64,000 nt of DNA from Rhizopus arrhizus (GCA_024220505.1 JAKZZE010000033.1:1-64000), one strand, 5' to 3'. Counted from the stretch's first letter, positions 22,547 to 35,354 are shown. Notes: a model not told the origin generated them from the letters alone. Numbers and translations are program-made.

Positions 22547-23473
22547 AGAAATGTGAACGAATCTATGCCAACTTTCCCATTAATCAGGGGCGCTGCTGTG
22601 ATATTTGGAGAAAAAGCACGATTTAATTTGAGAACGAAAGAATTGATGAGATTAATGTAGTGGTTTTTATTAGATCAAAAAAAAAATAAGATCAGAAAAA
22701 AAACCCCAAAAAAGACCTCGAATGATAAGATATTTCCAAGTATTTATAAGAATAAGAGAAAGTTGCTGAGCAATAGAGGTTGGGTTAGTTTTACCCAATA
22801 TCTATCGGCATATCGTATGATGAATCAGATTTGAGATAAGATTAGGTTGGGGTTGTTTTATTATATATATATAGACTGTGGTTAACTAGATATGGTTTCA
22901 GTGGAGTGTCTAATCCACTGTTATTTTCGAATGATTTAATAATATTCTGGTCTTGAACTTATAATTAAATCTTAGATGTTGTTTTTATTTTCCAATTTTC
23001 TATAAAGATTTATTCTTTAAGAGCTAACATCTATTACTATTGATATCTATCTTGAGCAACACTGAGAACAGACTTTAATCAATAAGTTAGATCACATGTT
23101 ATCTATCCTTATTACCGTGAGCTCATATAATATATGTTATAGAGGGAACGGTTGTTGAGAAGAAGCATCCTAAAATTATCCATGCCCCAACTCTATCATT
23201 GGATCTCTTTCATCCAATAATATTATAATATAATCATTCATGATATTTTCTAGATCAAGCTTTTCTGATATGCTTGAAATAAAGTAGCTAGGTTTATTCA
23301 AGTATTGATTCTATAAAATATACTCTGATTGTTATATTATCTGTATTTTACTCTGACCTATTTTTAATAGGTGGTATTATTTACTGTGTGTTGCTTCTTA
23401 GTCTATTGTCTTATTTATCCATCTTATTATCTGATATATGTATATTTTCTTATTACTTATTCTTATTGTTTTA
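22547..23473. other. A+T-rich, non-coding part of the transposon core
   Basis: Unique sequence between the left arm and the Helitron-like insertion. No ORF of note. It may contain old LTR or other repeat remnants (for example the TGTTGAGAAG-like start near 23152), but I find no matching end with a target duplication, so none is called. Confidence 0.4.
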
Positions 23474-23765
23474 TCTCTTAACCTTATATACGACAGCTGC
23501 AACGCCAACCTGCGCAACCCCGGCCCAGCAACAGCAGCGAGACCTACTGTATGATGGGCCCATATTGCTGCCACGGGCGAGGCCGAAGGCCGAGCCAACG
23601 CAATATGCCATGGGTACAGTATGAGAGAGGGGAATGTCACAATACAACCAAACCGGACGTCGCACTGCCAAAATACGGTAATCACAGAGAACTACAGAAA
23701 AACACCACGCAACACCGTATAATCAAATCGTTTGTGTGATCTTTTGAGATCACGGGCCCAGCTAG
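23474..23765 (+). mobile_element. Helitron-like non-autonomous element (292 bp), candidate
   Basis: Starts TCTCTTAACC after an A (23473). It ends GGGCCCAGCTAG before a T (23766), preceded by a perfect 7-bp hairpin (GTGATCT/AGATCAC with loop TTTG, 23736-23753) 12 nt from the end. The TC start, a 3' hairpin about 10-12 nt before CTRR, and insertion between A and T are the three structural hallmarks of Helitrons. The segment is visibly more G+C-rich than its surroundings. There is no coding capacity. Identification rests on structure only. Confidence 0.55.
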
Positions 23766-23877
23766 TTATTTTTATTTTTTTTGACTTTGTTTTTCCGTTA
23801 GTCGAATACGCTACACCGATGAGAGAAATCAAGGAAAGTGGGAATATGGGGAATCAGGGAATAAAGAATGAAGGAAA

Positions 23878-25378
23878 TCATTTTTTAGTGGCGTTGTAAA
23901 AGAATCGTCGCAGCGATTCACCAGTGGAGTAATTTTGGCATAAGTTTTTTTCATGGCCAACTGACAGGCATGTCTTCCAGTTCATCTTTCCAATCAGATT
24001 TTTCCGGTAGTTGATCACGAATTCAAGGTCATCTTGTTTTTTATCTTGAATTGTTTCCCTTGTCTTTCCCTTCAACTTTGGCAGCGGTTCCAGCGACGAG
24101 TCTGAATCCGAATCCACAGTTTGGCAATACTTTCTTTTGGCAGCCGCATTGAAAACCAATGCACGCTCGATCAGATTTTTTGCCTTGGATGACCCAGATA
24201 CACCAAATAACGCAGCATCAGCCTTCATTAGTATTTTCTCGTTGTTGTAGCAAATGATGTCCACCACATTTGAGACATCCTTATCGCATTCAAATTGATT
24301 TTCCGAGATGGCCATGGCAATGTGATATAACTGTCGAATAGTTCGATTTTCAGCAAAGGGATGACCATATAACGTTGGAGAGGCTTCGGTCAGGAACGAG
24401 GACAAAGCCTGCAGGGGTGTGAGTTGATCAGAAGGCGCAATACTCGATAAAGTCAGTTTCGACACAATGAAGCAGCTTTGTGCCCAGAAATCAGTGGCCA
24501 GGAGCGAAGACATCCAAGGTTTTCCAGAAATAGGTTTGAACTTTGCCATAAGTTGGATAGGAGAGACGCGATCGGTGCAAACAATTAAAACGATAGGATA
24601 TGTTTTGTAGATGCTCAAAGCGCTTTGTGAATAGCTGACAAGGCGTTGCATAAAGGGTTCATTGACGGTGAGTTGAATTTCGATGAGGATTGGAGGAAGC
24701 GAGTTTTGGATTGCCAACTGAGGCTTATAAAGTATATCGCTTCGCGATGCGTTCTTGTCATGTTTTGACATGTCAATAAGATACAGTCTTATCATTCTGG
24801 ACTAAATCTTTACAAATGAGTTTGAATAAGAATAGAACCTGATAATTATCACTGCCCTAAACAGCCAAGTTTCACTTTCATCTCAACAGTTGATTATTAA
24901 CATCAGTCTATAAAATTTTTCTTATACATGTCAAATCATATCGGTCGTAACTATTTTTGTCATCTAATCTCAGGTCTTGCTCAACTAATATAAATAGCCT
25001 TGAAATCTTTCTTTAATAAAAGTATTCGACTTTTAGAACTATTGTTCGGTCTCGTTAATTCTTCTTTATCCTATTTTTGAATACTTAAAACACTTCAGTT
25101 CTGCCATTCTGTTTCTGCTGACGTGTATGTTCCGTTTGGAACGTCCAATAATTCGCCGACCACAAGGTCAATCACGCCTTGAGTTTTTAACATTTGCTTG
25201 CCGAATTGGTCTTTCCCTGGCAATTGATCGTTGGGCAATCGAAATGTGAGAATCTCGTCAGACACTACAAAACACAACCAGTTAAAAAAAGGAAGGAAGA
25301 AAAAACAAAAATAAAGGAGTATAACAAATGTCCTTACTTACCACCGTCATCGTCATGGCTTTTTTGTTCTATCGTCAT
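23878..25378 (-). pseudogene. PD-(D/E)XK nuclease-like protein gene, disrupted by a solo LTR
   Basis: Exon 1 25378-25342, intron 25341-25265, exon 2 25264-25098, LTR insertion 24756-25097, then 24750-23878. Removing the LTR and one copy of its 5-bp duplication joins TEWQN to ASRSDILYKPQ in frame and gives about 358 aa. The core D in SRSDILYKP and E-x-Q in PPILIEIQLTV, followed by FMQRLVSYSQ and PIVLIVCTD, match the PD-(D/E)XK fold of the PDDEXK_2/Rpn-like transposase-associated group (Q replacing K). The assignment is by motif only. A Ser/Asp-rich linker and KRKYCQ-type basic segment lie in the C-terminal third. As it stands, translation would stop in the LTR just after the target site. It is the only cargo gene of the 7-kb element. 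Confidence 0.65.
24756..25097 (+). mobile_element. Solo LTR (342 bp) with 5-bp target-site duplication
   Basis: Begins TGTCATG and ends ACTTCA (TG...CA). GTTCT occurs directly on both sides, at 24751-24755 and 25098-25102. Internally it has a TATA box (TATAAATAG, 24989-24997) and AATAAA downstream (25015), so transcription would run on the plus strand. No internal retrotransposon genes remain, as expected after LTR-LTR recombination. Excision restores the interrupted gene's reading frame exactly. Confidence 0.88.
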
Positions 25379-25576
25379 GGCACAAAACTGTTGCTGATAA
25401 ACAATGATAAAGAAATCGCCAGTTGTGGGGGGATTTACTAGACAAAAGCGGAATTTTAAAATGGTAAAGCACACCCATACGCCTCAACAGATGGTTTCAG
25501 TTCAGGAGATGATTTCAGGAACAGGACCATAATCCAAACCTTGTCATACATTTCTGTTTCATATGGGAACATGGCA

Positions 25577-25666
25577 CGGATAGCACGGATAACACGGATA
25601 GCACGGATAACACGGATAGCACGGATAACACGGATAGCACGGATAGCATGGATAGCATGGATAACA
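25577..25666. repeat. 9-bp minisatellite, 10 units (right arm copy)
   Basis: Ten units of the reverse complement CGGATARCA, two of them TGGATARCA. It has two fewer 18-bp double units than the left-arm copy. This shows the arms are separate molecules in the assembly rather than one arm duplicated by software. Confidence 0.95.
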
Positions 25667-25859
25667 CGAATACCACATTTGTTGGGACTTCGGCTCGCCA
25701 ATTATGGGATGAACAAGCTCGTCGACATGCCATTCCATCAGCGAAAGGTTGTATATGGTGATCATGGGCCGATTTAGAAAGCCTATAGCAAATGGTGCCA
25801 AACGCAACTCGGTGCTATATTCACGGCGCAACCGCAATCCTTTGGTAGAAATCCTGTGC

Positions 25860-25911
<52 letters not shown>

Positions 25912-25933
25912 GCATTGACCATGAATAAGATCT

Positions 25934-27243
25934 TCAGAGTGCTTGCCTGTTACGACACTTGTCCAAGCATTTGTGAGAATGCCCAACAAACCCTTTAAAA
26001 TCGCTCAGCGTCAAACTATTAGATGCCTCACTGATTCTTGTCATAAGTGTCTCAGTTTCCAGTAGCTTGTTTCGTTTGACTTTACTCTTAACCACTGACC
26101 AAAACTGTTCAATTGGATTAAGTTCAGGAGAATAGGACGGCAAATAGACACAGCGGTAACCGCGAGATTCTACATATTTAGCTATATCAACCGATGTATG
26201 GATTGGAGCATTATCCATCACGAGGTAATGGCCTTTCATATGTGGATACTGGTCCATTTCATCCATCGTGGCTTTTAGAAAACTAACATAGTGTCCCGTA
26301 ACTGTCCCTTTGCTCACACGCCCAATGTCTTCTCCTCGCTTTCTCTTTTTATTGGATGGAGGCTGAGGAAGCCTGAGGCTACATTTAATCAGACCTTGGG
26401 CAGAAATTGCACCTAAAATGGTTGTTGTTTTTGCTCGTGTTTTGGGAACTGTGACCACTGCAGGGGAGCCTTTCTTTGACCATGCCATACTACGTTTCAA
26501 ATTAATATGAAATGCAGATTCATCAAGGAAGACGCAGTTGGTCGTAAAATCCATGTCTGTTTTTTTCCCATTTATGAATCCAATCCAGGCGTTCTTGAAT
26601 CTTTTCCTCGCTGTTCCGATCTACGGGTTGAAAACGAGCTTTTTTGAGAGACAAGATGCAGTGCTTTTTTACAAAATCAAACAAGGTACTTTTGGATACT
26701 TTTAATTCTGTGAATACTTGTCGTAAGTGCTTCATCAGGTCGTCCAAGACGACTGAAGGGTTCGCATCAATACACTCAAGAATAACTTTTTTTGTGCTCC
26801 TCATTGAGAATGCGTGGACGACCAGTCTTTCTCCTTTTCTCAAAGATATTATCAGGATCCCTCTCGTACTGTTCAGCCCATTTTTGCGCTGTACGAACGT
26901 GAATCCCAAGCTGTTTTGCAGCAGCAGCAGCCGCGCTCAGACATTTCTCAAACAACAGCTTAAAGAACCTCACTTTATCCTGATCAGAATAGCGTGTATA
27001 ATTTCGCTTCATAGATGTTTCCCCCATAACAAGATCACTGCCAGGCTTTACCTCCTTTTCCACTTGCATTGCCTCTACCGTTTTCTCGTTCTCCAGAGGT
27101 AGTTGAGCTAAGTATTGTGTATGAGAACTCAATGTTTCAAGACGAAACTGCTCCTCATCAACAATATAATCCATCGGTTCAGCCCTGCCATACTCGTCGA
27201 CGACAGAACCTTTCCCATTTTCATACAAGAATTGAATGTTCAT
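25934..27243 (-). pseudogene. Tc1/mariner/IS630-type DD34E transposase, copy 2 (same two frame breaks)
   Basis: Residue-for-residue identical to the copy at 20801-22110, including both +1 shifts at A7 runs (here T7 on the plus strand, near 26788 and 26561). Domain order and catalytic D, D, E residues are the same. It is transcribed towards the core, convergent with copy 1. Because both copies share both breaks, either the defect predates the inverted duplication or the breaks are tolerated. Confidence 0.85.
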
Positions 27244-27905
27244 TATGATGCGGTTTTGGTGTAATTGTGGAAGAGAAATAAAAGGAAGAGGAGTACTTGG
27301 TGTGCACTTTTATATCCAATGATGCCAAGGCTAAATATTCTTGGCAACAAGACATCCTATTTGTCAGCGAATACGAATTTACATTTCGTACAACATGAAT
27401 TTTGTTCTTGCCATCTGATGAAATCATTTTCCACCAGGGCGAATTTATTTGTCGTGCAACATGAATTCTGTTCTCGTCATTGGCTGTATTTACTTTCCGA
27501 CAAGAGCGAATTTACTTTCTGGAAAGAGTATACACGTAGTTTAGATCCCTTTTCACTTTTTCCAAAGCATTTTTACCCTTGATCCCAAAAGGGTTTTTTA
27601 GTCACCACTATCCTTACTTTATGAACTGCCTCGGGCGGAAAAGATGTAATATTACAATCGTGCGCCCAATAGAGGTTTAATTATTTATAAATAAAAATCT
27701 GTTTAATCGTACACGTAGTTTATACAATATCCGTGCAACTCCGAAGTGAAAATCCTGTAGTTATTTGGGCTGTTATGCATAAGCTACGCTTTAAGTTTTA
27801 CATGTTGATAATGATGCTTTAGATTTATAGGTGCCTTTATTATTTAAATAAAGATCAGACCTCTTTTGATCATGTTGAATTTGTAGCCACTTTTTTAAAA
27901 TTAGA

Positions 27906-29034
27906 TTATATGAATCCTATGACTTGTCCATAAGCATTTGACATTGTGTTCACACCCCAATTAGCATTATGAGCTGCTTCTACAGTCTTATCCATCTCTT
28001 CTTCTTTTTTTTCTTTCCAAAAAGCAACTTGAGAAATGACATGTCCTTTTATGACTTTGGTATAAATCCAAGTGAACACTGTCATGAAAAAGGTTGTTAG
28101 ACCAAATAGAATCCATCCATAGAGTTGTGCCTTTGTTAAACTTGAGCTTGTCAAGACAATAACGACCTTTACGATACATGACAAGATCAATAATATTCCC
28201 CAAGTAAATGTCATGTATCTCATATCTTGACGGAATCTTGCCATGTTGTCATACAAATAATCTAATTTTTTTTGACCTAAAGATTTTCTTGTTAGCCGAT
28301 GAATATCTTGCTTTTTAAGCTCTTCGTCATCCTCTGTTCTCGGCATGATTTGATTAGCTAATTGAAATACAAGTGGCTTCAATTCAAATGAGCCTATTTT
28401 GATAGGAATTATACTTATGATACAAGAAAGACCCAAAATAAAAGGTATGATTGATTCACAGATAGTTGAAATCTTTTCATCTGGCTCAGCAATGGACTAC
28501 TCAAGGGGATTATTAGATTATTTGCTGCCTCATTTTTTTTTTGGGGGTGTATTTTACCAAAATACCGGAAATAAGAAAACTCAACCCAGCCACGCAGCCA
28601 AGAGGATCAAATGTACGATCTCTAATCATGCGTCTATAAAGTGATGTTATTATAAAATCATCAGCATAAGATCCTATAATTTACATCATTACAATAGCTA
28701 ATGGTGGTGCTGATGCAGAAACCATTGCGAGGACTTGACCGATATATGGTCTTAACAAGTTATAAAGCAAAAGAGGTAATCCAATACTCCATAAAATAGC
28801 CAAAATAAAATTAAATATCGGACGACCTTTCATGAAGCTGAAGCTGAATATATCTTGTAAGGTTCCCAAGTCCATTGGTTGTTCATCGTCTTGTTCCTGA
28901 AGTGAATATTTATACTTGGGTTCTTCTGGAGTAGAAACAAGTGTTGTAGTATTTGACACACTACTGTCTTTTTTTTGTAACAGTAGATCTCCTGATTCCT
29001 TGTCGTTTGGTTTATTTCCAAATGGCCACTTCAT
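27906..29034 (-). CDS. Multi-pass membrane protein, VC0807-like family (338 aa)
   Basis: Three exons: 29034-28685, 28633-28558 and 28496-27906. The first 65 residues are polar (MKWPFGNKPNDKES). After these come about six hydrophobic helices in pairs: FILAILWSIGLPLLLYNLL, APPLAIV with the following GCVAGLSFLISGIL, ESIIPFILGLSCIISIIPI, YMTFTWGILLILSCIVKVVI and WILFGLTTFFMTVFTWIYTK. The pattern PP-x-hydrophobic, ES/ILG, conserved R-x-MR and paired helices resembles the VC0807 (intracellular septation A-like) proteins of fungi, whose function is unknown. This family call is by recognition only. It is the first gene right of the 7-kb transposon. Confidence 0.7.
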
Positions 29035-30697
29035 TTACCGAAATTGCAATAGAAAAAAATAAAATAAAATAAAATAAAAATAAAACCGGAAACAAGAAAG
29101 GTCAAAGATGAATAGGAATGGCTGAGAATAAACAGAAAAAAGACAATAAGACGGAAATAATGTTTTACCGCATTATTGAGTGCAAAGTAGATATAAAATG
29201 AAATCAGTGATGGGGTTGTCAGAGCAGAAGAAGATGTTTTAACAGATTACTGCGTTAAATAGATGGTGGAGGGAATTTAGAAATACACTGTGAGGATAAT
29301 CCTCGGGCAGAAAACATTTATTTTGGGAGTAAAGGAAATAAGATGACTGGAAAACTGCAAATGGTCTCAGGGCATGTCTAAAGGATACCACTTCTTGATC
29401 TATTTTGGTGACATGTTTTATAAAGTAATATTCATCAAAAGCAGCATGTTATTTGTTTATAGTCAGACAACAACCCTCTCCTCTTGTCTATTATTCCCTA
29501 TAGCCATATTAAACGTTCTAGAAAGAACTCTGTCAACTTGATTCCTTTATAACTTGCTTCTTTTTGATGAAAGCAAAGATCTTTATTGATAACATATCGA
29601 AAAGAGTTCAATAAGGTTTTTATGTCCTAACATTTGCAAGACCTTTTGACTTGAGTATATTTGAGATTTATTTCATGATCTTTTATGGACACAGAGTTTA
29701 CTTTAAAGATTGGATGATTTGTTTTCAAGAAAGTGATAGTTTGGCTTCAGAATCAAATAACTAAACTTTTATTCACTGATTGAGATCATTTGTCAGTGTT
29801 AAATAATATCTCACTTTGTTTTAATAGACACATCATGTTTTTTTTGGTAGGAAAAAAATATTGAATAGAAAATGATGTACAAGCGCGTCATTAGAGTAAC
29901 ACATTTCGAATGATTTGATTTTCCGAATTAGAATCACCAAATAGGTTCAATATTACACCCCCTTTTTTCTTTTGAAGTCTAGAACATTTTCAACAAGAGG
30001 ATTAAATAAGAACATGGAAAAAAGTGGTCTAGTATAGTTATTCTCAAATAAAAAGATAGGTTACCAATAATAAAAAAGGGTCATACAAGATGCGGTAATT
30101 TCAGTCTATAGCATAAAATATAGATTGTAAAGTGGTGTCACATCCTATTATTATTGCACAAGATAAGAATTCATCCTGTTTATTCTAAAGAAAGTTGATG
30201 AATGCTCTTTAGCCGTGAGAAATATAGCTAAAGAAAGAATATTTCAATTTCAACTTTTATACAAAAAAGGAAATACGCTTTGATCAATCCATTTCTTGAC
30301 TGAAAAGATGAGACAGTTCTTTACCTCCTTTTTTTTCTTATTCACTGATTGGTCATTTTATGAATCTTTTTATGGGGATGATACGATATAATAAGCTTGC
30401 ATTGTGAGTCAGATGTGTGAATTCCAAAAGAATTTGTTTGATACACAATCGATGTGGGGTAGGAAAAGAAAATAGAATTCAGTGAAATGATCAAAAATAC
30501 TTTTTTAAAATATTTACAAGATTTTATTCGTTGGTATCTTATTTACTAGTTTATCTTTTTTCTTGGTCATCACTGTGTATTTACAAATAAAAAAAAAGGG
30601 AGAAGGGAAAAAAAGAGAAGGGAAAAAAAAAGGAGGAGGGAAGGGTTGAACCTTTCCAAATAAGGAAATAAAAGATAAGAAAGAAAAAGGTGGTGTA
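29035..30697. other. Intergenic, 1.66 kb; no gene seen
   Basis: A+T-rich sequence with scattered homopolymers (for example a TAAAA repeat at 29057-29080). ORFs here are short and without recognisable sequence. The stretch covers the promoter of the VC0807-like gene and the 3' UTR side of the Ecl1-family gene. Confidence 0.5.
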
Positions 30698-31098
30698 TTA
30701 ATTAAAGAGTGAAAGATAGTTGATGTGTTTATGATTCTTTTTGGTAGTGAAAGAGTGAGTTGAAGGTAAATGAAATTTTGGAGGAGAAAAGTTGATTGAG
30801 TCAGGTTGAGAAGATGATGTGGATGATGCACTTAAAGAAGGTGAACTTGAAGGTGAAGAATAAATGGAAGATGAAGAAGAATGTTTGGTTGATTTCGATC
30901 GAGGAAAATCAGTGAATTCTGGGTATGTGTAACCTAAGAGTGGATGGTTACGAAGGGCATCAGCACGTAAGCATTGTTCACTGCAGTAAAGTGATTCCTG
31001 TGAACAAGTTAATAATTAAATCTAATCTTGTTTGATTTACTTACAGAAAAGGGACTGACTGCTTTATCACAAAAAGTACACCAGTTAAGATCTGCCAT
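30698..31098 (-). CDS. Ecl1-family life-span regulatory factor (117 aa)
   Basis: Two exons: 31098-31045 and 30997-30698. The N-terminus has the family's four-cysteine putative zinc-binding core, MADLNWCTFCDKAV then ESLYCSEQCLRADAL, followed by HPLLGYTYPEFTDFPRSKS. The rest is Ser-rich and disordered. Fission yeast Ecl1-3 extend chronological life span and respond to nutrient (sulfur, zinc) limitation. That role is known for the family and only inferred here. Confidence 0.75.
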
Positions 31099-32227
31099 TG
31101 TTTGAGCTTTATGACATAAAAAATAGATAAAAAGAGAAAAGAAGAGAAAGGGGATTCTGGTATTTATGCGCAATTTGAATCCATCGTCACAGTGTTATCT
31201 TTTTTAGACTCCCACTGAAATAAGAAAAAAAAAATTAAAAAAAAAAAAAAAACGTGCGTGTTATCAAATTCGTCATTGAAAGACTTTATTAGGCATCACT
31301 CTCTCTCTCTCTCACTCACTCTTTCTTCAAAAGTTTAAAATTTAATTCAGGAAAAACATTACCCCTTTTTAAACCAATCATCAATAAACATTTGTACTAT
31401 CTTTTCAGTGTATTCTATCATCAACATATGATTGGTAGATAGGATCTATCTTTTAAAATACTTATCACACACACACACACACACAATCTGATAACAAAAA
31501 AATTAATTTTCTATAAATTTTTCATTCATTGGCTGATATTTTTATTTCTTTTTATAGAAATCTTCTTTTCATCATCTGCTCAATACAAAGATCATTATAG
31601 GTCTTTCTATTCTTTCGTGGTTTTAAAAGAAGGATTGAACAAGACAGACCAGCTGATGATTTTACAACCTGAGTGGGCTGAGTTGGATCAAATGGGCCTT
31701 CTTGTCTGTTTTGGTACCTGAATTCGATGAGTAGAGCTGATTGGATAAGCAAGTTTTTAATATAAAATAACATCCAAACCAATAAGCAATCTTTTTATTG
31801 ACAATAACAGTGACTACTTTTTTTTATTTCATTTCCCTCCCCCCCCCCCTCTTCCTCCTCCTTATTTTCTTAAATAAGCCGATTAGTTCCGTTTAGAATT
31901 CCTTATCTCTTTCTTTCTCTCTTTATTTTTTGCTCTCTTCCCTTTTGAGTAAAAAAGTGAAATGATTGTCACACTTATCATTATGCATGCAATCAATTTA
32001 TTGATAGGAACCAATGATTTCATTATTATGTTTATAGTCAAATCATTTCTTTTTATTGAATTAAAAACATAAACCATTTTTCATTTTTAGAAATTAAATT
32101 TCTTTTGGGCTTAATCACAGTTTTTCATAAATTCTAAATATGTCACTTCCTCCTCCTTCAATGATTTCCTTTTATAAAAAAAATACTATAAAAGGTAAAA
32201 GTGAGAGTGAGTGATGATTTCTATAGA
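31099..32227. other. Intergenic with simple repeats; no gene seen
   Basis: Contains a CT/CA-type tract near 31292-31325, an (AC)n run at 31467-31486 and long C and T runs around 31840-31860. A 76-codon minus-strand ORF at 31552-31782 has no features and is not called. A+T-rich throughout. Confidence 0.5.
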
Positions 32228-33970
<1,743 letters not shown>

Positions 33971-34448
33971 GCTTTACAAAAAAAAAAAAAAAAAAAAAAA
34001 AGAAAACTTTAAAGGCGCGTCACGTAAAGAGATGTAAAAGCAAAATGTGTGTACAGAGTATTTGAAGAAATCCACTGATATGTTGTATCTTATTCTTTAT
34101 AATCTAATGTTGATGATACATTCATAGGATGATCAATCAGAGGATTTAGACTTGACTTTACAAAAGAGACGGATGGGACACCAGGATACTTTTTTTTTTT
34201 CTCTAAACTTTTTACAATATCAACAGCCAGGGAGGAAAAATCAAACAAAACTAAGAAAAAAAAAAGGGGGGATTGTAATCTTTGCTGTGGTTAGAAAAAG
34301 AAAAGAAAGCGATGCACTTGTATTCTTTGTGATGGATGATAAATATATTTAAAAAAAAAATAAAGGCTTCCTTATAAATTGAAACACCGGTTTGCATAAC
34401 CATTATCACACGCTTTTTATTTTATTTTTTGTTTATTTTTAAACAAGT
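33971..34448. promoter_or_regulatory. Divergent promoter region RBBP4-like / inhibitor-2
   Basis: 478 bp between the two start codons, with an A22 run at 33978-33999 and T/A-rich tracts. Any short ORFs here are low-complexity. No specific binding site is recognised. Confidence 0.4.
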
Positions 34449-35108
34449 ATGAGTCATTCACCTAATCTAAACGCAAAACCACCTAAAGGGATATTAAAAA
34501 AGTCAAAGTCTAGTGCAGAGACAACTAGGTAATAATAATAATTTATTTTCTAAAATAAAAGGTTGACAAGTTTTAATTAGATTGAGATGGGATGAAGCCA
34601 ATATAGAATTAACAGAAGCACAAAAAGATTCTACAATGAAAGTAAACGAACCAAAGACACCCTATGTACGTTATGATGCAGATACGGATCAAGTACTTAA
34701 TTTAGATGGTAAGATTTATTATATGAAATAAAGGGTGCTATATAAACTAAACAGGATCCTGTAGAGATACCTGGCGGATTCAGTTTAGACCGAGGCACAG
34801 AGTCAGACAAGTCGAGTGTTACCTCTAATGGGTCAAAAGGTTCACGTAGAAGAGTATCTGTTAGTGATGATGATTGGGAAGTAGATGATGAAAACAAGAC
34901 AGAAGAAGAAAAACAAGAAGGTACTCATCATTTGTGATAACAGTGCAAAAAAAAAAAAAATCTAAAAAAAAAAAACTCATTGGCTATCATAGAAAAAAAG
35001 CGTCATGAAGAATTCCTTCGCAAGAGAGCTATGCATTATCATATGGGTGCTGCTTTGCGTCATCCTAAAGATGAGGATGAAAGAGAGGATCCGATGGAAG
35101 AACCATAA
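34449..35108 (+). CDS. Protein phosphatase inhibitor 2 (IPP-2/Glc8) family (159 aa)
   Basis: Four exons: 34449-34528, 34581-34708, 34765-34920 and 34993-35108. The three PP1-contact motifs of inhibitor 2 are visible: [10 protein letters not shown] near the start, [10 protein letters not shown] followed by [14 protein letters not shown], and [20 protein letters not shown] near the end (the HYNEG-like site that covers the PP1 active site). Acidic linkers lie between. In fungi this protein is a chaperone-like regulator of PP1 (Glc7). The exon 3 acceptor was chosen (34763-34764) because only it keeps the frame into [11 protein letters not shown]. Confidence 0.88.
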
Positions 35109-35354
35109 ATACTCTAATATTCAATTGCCCTGCTTTTAAAAAACTGTTTATTCATAGTTACTATAATTGTTTCCATTATCAAACGGAGGCAACTAATAAA
35201 AATAAAAAAGGATATCCCCCTTGTTTCTGTGAAAACCAACAAAGAAAAAAAAAAAAATTTGGCATCTGATTAGGTTGAATGTAAAGATAATGTACAAATA
35301 AGCCACAGTCAAATACCCCTCTCTTTCTTTCTTTTTTGTTTTATTTTCTTTAAA

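Larger units (their letters stand above)
20514..27530. mobile_element. Giant-TIR composite Tc1/mariner-type element with cargo (7,017 bp)
   Basis: Two near-identical arms, 20514-22546 and 25538-27530, face each other in inverted orientation around a 2,991-bp unique core. TA dinucleotides abut the outer ends (20512-20513 and 27531-27532). The outer termini begin CACTCTTTCCAGAAAGT and TACTCTTTCCAGAAAGT. The inner arm ends (at 22546 and 25538) carry no such terminus, so each arm is not a complete independent transposon. The simplest reading is one mobile unit with 2-kb inverted repeats, each encoding transposase, and cargo between. The 40-bp arm length difference is fully explained by 4 minisatellite units (36 bp) and 4 bases of poly-A. 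Composite origin by inverted insertion and gene conversion is inference. Confidence 0.75.
25538..27530 (-). repeat. Right arm of the inverted repeat
   Basis: Reverse-complement copy of 20514-22546. Same order: terminal repeat, subterminal repeats, transposase, T-run on this strand (46 bases, 25863-25908), minisatellite with 10 units, inner junction. Identical translations indicate very recent duplication or ongoing gene conversion between arms. The only other difference noted at the termini is CACTC versus TACTC. Confidence 0.85.

Noticed and set aside
26644..27102. 152-codon ORF antisense to the transposase (also 20942-21400)
   Set aside because: Shadow of the transposase coding strand; no independent support.
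20514..27530. Palindrome as a pure assembly artefact
   Set aside because: Outer flanks and core are different unique sequences, and the arms differ in A-run and minisatellite length. An artefact would normally give identical arms. Long reads are still the decisive test.
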